64,000 nucleotides of DNA, from assembly GCA_026545225.1 (NCBI GenBank), contig CM048853.1, forward strand, positions 47,727,755-47,791,754, written 5' to 3'. This document shows, piece by piece, positions 62,701 to 64,000 of this stretch. The DNA comes from Cornus controversa. Taxonomy: Eukaryota > Streptophyta > Magnoliopsida > Cornales > Cornaceae. A model generated the notes under the pieces. That model did not search any database and had not been told where the DNA came from. It saw only the letters and a list, made by a program, of their open reading frames with translations. Each line of letters starts with the position of its first letter. The stretch's first letter is position 1. A program made the position numbers and the translations under genes.

Positions 62701-62766
62701 AGGGCTAACCCTCCGAGATGTTCGATAGGCAACACCAAGTAATGCTCCTCCATGTAAACCAATAAC
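46058..62766 (-). CDS. TWD40-1: TWD40-1, TPLATE complex subunit (C-terminal nine exons, 5' part outside the window)
   Basis: Nine exons on the minus strand join in frame: 62766-62552, 57908-57690, 55058-54872, 54113-53863, 50144-50052, 49966-49865, 49196-48839, 46978-46841 and 46765-46058 (2271 bases, 756 residues plus stop). Signatures include [100 protein letters not shown] and [20 protein letters not shown]. These match the plant protein encoded by Arabidopsis At3g50590, a TPLATE complex subunit that acts at the plasma membrane in clathrin-mediated endocytosis. The N-terminal WD40 propeller exons are missing and must lie beyond base 64000, since the first exon seen opens on an acceptor. 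The middle is the alpha-solenoid region. The tail is Pro/Ser-rich with tandem repeats and ends PMIDFA. Introns are unusually long (up to 4.6 kb) and loaded with transposons, yet every splice border is intact. Confidence 0.93.
46225..46450 (-). repeat. in-frame coding minisatellite in the TWD40-1 tail
   Basis: About nine or ten repeats of 21-27 bases encode variants of SESSAPPP / SEPSAPPPP / PSESSAQV. All copies keep the frame. Low-complexity Pro/Ser tails of this kind are disordered and often vary in length between alleles. Confidence 0.85.
47425..48223 (+). mobile_element. tandem SMART/TRIM retroelement array (four LTRs, three internal domains) in a TWD40-1 intron
   Basis: Outer LTRs 47425-47506 and 48142-48223 are each 82 bp, start TGT(T/G)GC(A/G)TCCCACATCGC and end GGGGTGTTACA. 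They are flanked by the identical 5-bp duplication TTCCA (47420-47424 and 48224-48228). Two inner LTRs (47657-47792, about 136 bp, and about 47894-48039) share both ends but carry a longer middle ('ggggtaaaacccaagaacaa'). After each of the first three LTRs comes a tRNA-iMet primer site: tggtatcagagctggg at 47509, then tggtattagagttgga at 47795 and 48042. Each later LTR is preceded by a purine tract, caagagggggtga. The internal domains are about 100-150 bp and non-coding. Confidence 0.88.
50658..50701. repeat. TA microsatellite in TWD40-1 intron
   Basis: About 22 AT dinucleotides preceded by a poly(A) run. Confidence 0.9.
51826..51975 (-). mobile_element. Au-like tRNA-derived SINE
   Basis: On the minus strand the element carries a Pol III B-box-like GGGTTCAAGACTTGG (51946-51932). 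It ends with the Au SINE signature GCACTGGGTACGACC followed by a T-rich tail (51850-51826). The plus strand reads gtcgtacccagtgcacaagg at 51841. It lies in the same intron as the first RTE LINE. Confidence 0.65.
52185..53625 (+). pseudogene. RTE-type LINE, copy 1 (degraded, antisense to TWD40-1)
   Basis: Plus-strand frames give [20 protein letters not shown], then [40 protein letters not shown] and [13 protein letters not shown], the reverse transcriptase core of plant RTE-clade elements. The catalytic box appears as SADD (52810 region), where active elements have FADD or YADD. The 3' part encodes [20 protein letters not shown] and ends in 'ccccaagtagctgggaaaag' and a TGG/TTG-rich tail, as RTE elements do. 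Stops and frameshifts interrupt it. Confidence 0.85.
55140..55420 (-). mobile_element. RTE-type LINE 3' fragment
   Basis: The minus strand reads [20 protein letters not shown] followed by [10 protein letters not shown], the ...RWYGHVQRR-like block near the C-terminus of RTE elements. The plus-strand sequence near 55137 ('gaggtcagccacatgaattc') matches the conserved 3' end. It belongs to a different subfamily from the copies at 52 and 59 kb. Confidence 0.6.
55620..56508. repeat. tandem duplication of a ~450-bp intron segment
   Basis: Unit A (about 55620-56100) and unit B (about 56101-56508) share long identical phrases: 'tcaaggtgtcagagattgac', 'tgatcagctccatctatcac', 'tttgctaattattaaaactc' and 'gaagatgatgcaaatctca'. 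Differences are small indels and substitutions. No coding capacity is evident. Confidence 0.88.
56860..56962 (-). mobile_element. tRNA-derived SINE-like element
   Basis: On the minus strand there is a Pol III A box, TAGTCCAATGG (56954-56944), and 29 bases on a perfect B box, GGTTCGAGTCC (56914-56904). Between them lies an anticodon-arm-like stretch. The expected acceptor-stem partner of GGGCATA is absent, so it is not a functional tRNA. The downstream 'acatattaaaaaaa' resembles an A-rich tail. Confidence 0.6.
59075..60416 (-). mobile_element. RTE-type LINE, copy 2, 5'-truncated with 17-bp target duplication
   Basis: The minus-strand reverse transcriptase reads [96 protein letters not shown] and [14 protein letters not shown], with the catalytic FADD kept. 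The C-terminal block has [20 protein letters not shown] and [20 protein letters not shown]. The 5' part (endonuclease) is missing, and frameshifts occur near 60350, 60040 and 59540. The flanks ccacaaatataactaca at 59061-59077 and 60417-60433 are identical. The tail is TTG-rich. It sits in the intron between 57908 and 62552. Confidence 0.9.
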
Positions 62767-63580
62767 CTGTAAGAGAGAATTTTGGAATTAGAGACACAGC
62801 CAACAATTACTTGGCAAGAACTATGACGAACACAAACCAAAAGCTTCATAGATGAACTCATTGAGGGGAACATGTATTGATTGTAAATTAATATACACGA
62901 CGAATTTTGCATCAGTTAACAAAATGTAGTTTCAAAAACAGTTTGTAAAAGAGCCCCAAGCACCTCCTAACAACAAAAAATAGAGAAGGTTTGTCGGCAC
63001 CTGGAAGAATCGTTGCAGCAGAGTATTCAGACAAGACAATCTATTAAGTAGAAATTGGATACAGGGAGAGCTCTGGCATGTCCGATGGGCTTCAAGAAAA
63101 GATCATAGATTGACCCATTCTTTATCCACAAGAAAGTGGCTACCAAGGAAGTGTGACTTCTTGAGATATACATGGGAATCAACGTAGACATGGCTGTTCA
63201 ACTGAAAAGGACTACATGCACAATGGTAGAAAGACAGAAAAAAAGGCCACTAGGAAAACAACTTTTGTCTTCTCAACAGGGACCATTTGATTAAGAAAGA
63301 TTTTCAATTGGCATTAGTTAGGGCCACCCAACGTATCTCCCCATTTTGTTGTAGTGCCTTGATGATATCATTGACCACCCCCTTCCCCCACAAAACCTCC
63401 CACCCCACCCCACCCCCTCCCTTCTCTTCTTCCCCTCACTTTAGATACTAGGATGGCTCTTAAAATCCTTATTCAGTGCAAAAGGGGCCGAATAAAGGGA
63501 ATCTTTTCTGTTGTAGGCTCCTCATTGAAACAAATTTCTGTGAGTTGAGCATCCACTGGTCTTCAATTTTCTGCTCTGAA
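62767..63580. other. presumed TWD40-1 intron sequence, no exon seen
   Basis: The exon ending at 62766 opens with a good acceptor (CTCTCTTACAG). I searched the minus strand upstream of it for the preceding exon and found no family-like sequence before the window ends. Confidence 0.5.
63398..63421 (-). other. G-quadruplex-forming tract
   Basis: The plus strand reads cctcccaccccaccccaccc followed by ccctccc, so the minus strand has at least five runs of three or more G with one-base loops. It lies in the presumed intron of TWD40-1 on the strand that matches the pre-mRNA. Confidence 0.6.
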
Positions 63581-64000
63581 TCATAGAGAATACTCATACA
63601 ATCTCAATGATTTGAACAACCTAAGGAGGCGGTGGCAGATCGTTGTGAACTGGTGTTGTATGTGCAAAAAGGATGAGTCAGTGAACCATCTCCTTTTGCA
63701 CTTACAGTGGTGAGGGATGTCTGGGCCATGTTTTTGGCAATTTTCGGAGTCCATTGTGTGTTATTTGGTTCCACGGTAGATATGATCAAGGCTTGGAGAG
63801 GTTGTATAATGGGTAGCCAAGCCCGAGATGCTTGGAGGTCATGCCCCTTTTTTTATGGTGGGGCTTGTGGCAAGAGAGGAATAGATCTTTTGATGGGGAG
63901 GAAACTCCTATTTGGTCTCTCAAACATTCCATATTGAGTTCTTTATTCTTTTGGGTTAATGGGCGAAATTGTAAATTTTGGGGGGATTTTGTGAATTCTG
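63580..64000 (+). pseudogene. L1-type LINE 3' part (zf-RVT and C-terminus), cut by the window edge
   Basis: Plus-strand frames give [20 protein letters not shown] followed by NHLLLHLQW, the zf-RVT zinc-binding motif (CxxC...HLLLHC type). Then come [20 protein letters not shown] and, in a shifted frame, RNRSFDGEETPIWSLKHSIL followed by FWVNGRNCKFWGDFVNS. The last part is homologous to the fragment at 17.2 kb. It most likely lies in an upstream intron of TWD40-1. Confidence 0.7.

Noticed and set aside
1-64000. CRISPR array, bacterial operon or organelle DNA
   Set aside because: No regularly spaced repeats. Genes are intron-bearing plant nuclear genes, and RH3 is a nuclear gene with a likely transit peptide.

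Overview
This window is nuclear DNA from a flowering plant, most likely a eudicot. It is AT-rich and gene-sparse, with GT-AG introns, long TA microsatellites and many plant transposable elements. Four genes are recognised by reading exons and splice sites directly, and a fifth single-exon gene is probable. I cannot name the species.

Layout. 1-6.7 kb: AT-rich intergenic DNA with one clear MITE-like element (3.1-3.7 kb) and diverged repeats. 6.77-7.08 kb, minus strand: a probable single-exon gene for a 104-residue, very basic protein, with a TATA box. 10.1-19.0 kb, minus: a six-coding-exon gene for a 418-residue LAZ1/DUF300 (TMEM184, OST-alpha-like) membrane protein. 20.0-27.6 kb: a nested transposon cluster. 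A dead PIF/Harbinger element (transposase plus SANT/Myb-like ORF1 remnants) is bracketed by long inverted repeats. It contains an 884-bp Mutator-type foldback MITE and, inside ORF1, a 1.4-kb non-autonomous LTR element with almost identical target-site duplications. 28-31 kb: another long-inverted-repeat element, then a LINE remnant (zf-RVT plus RNase H) split by a MITE. 31.6-39.5 kb, plus: a complete ten-exon gene for the chloroplast DEAD-box RNA helicase RH3 (767 residues). 43.2-44.5 kb, plus: a complete three-coding-exon gene for APC13/BONSAI (63 residues), with predicted 5'-UTR exons. 46.06-62.77 kb, minus: the last nine coding exons (756 residues) of TWD40-1, a TPLATE endocytic-complex subunit. 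Its N-terminal exons lie beyond the right edge. Its introns hold a tandem SMART/TRIM retroelement array, two oppositely oriented RTE LINEs, two tRNA-derived SINEs, a segmental tandem duplication and an L1-type LINE tail.

How the genes relate. They do not form a pathway: RH3 serves chloroplast ribosome assembly and RNA splicing, APC13 the anaphase-promoting complex, TWD40-1 clathrin-mediated endocytosis, and the LAZ1-like protein sits in membranes. From memory, the LAZ1-like and RH3 genes are also neighbours in Arabidopsis (At5g26740/At5g26742), so this looks like conserved microsynteny. RH3 and APC13 run head-to-tail. APC13 and TWD40-1 converge with about 1.6 kb between stop codons. I found no CRISPR array, operon, organelle or bacterial gene.
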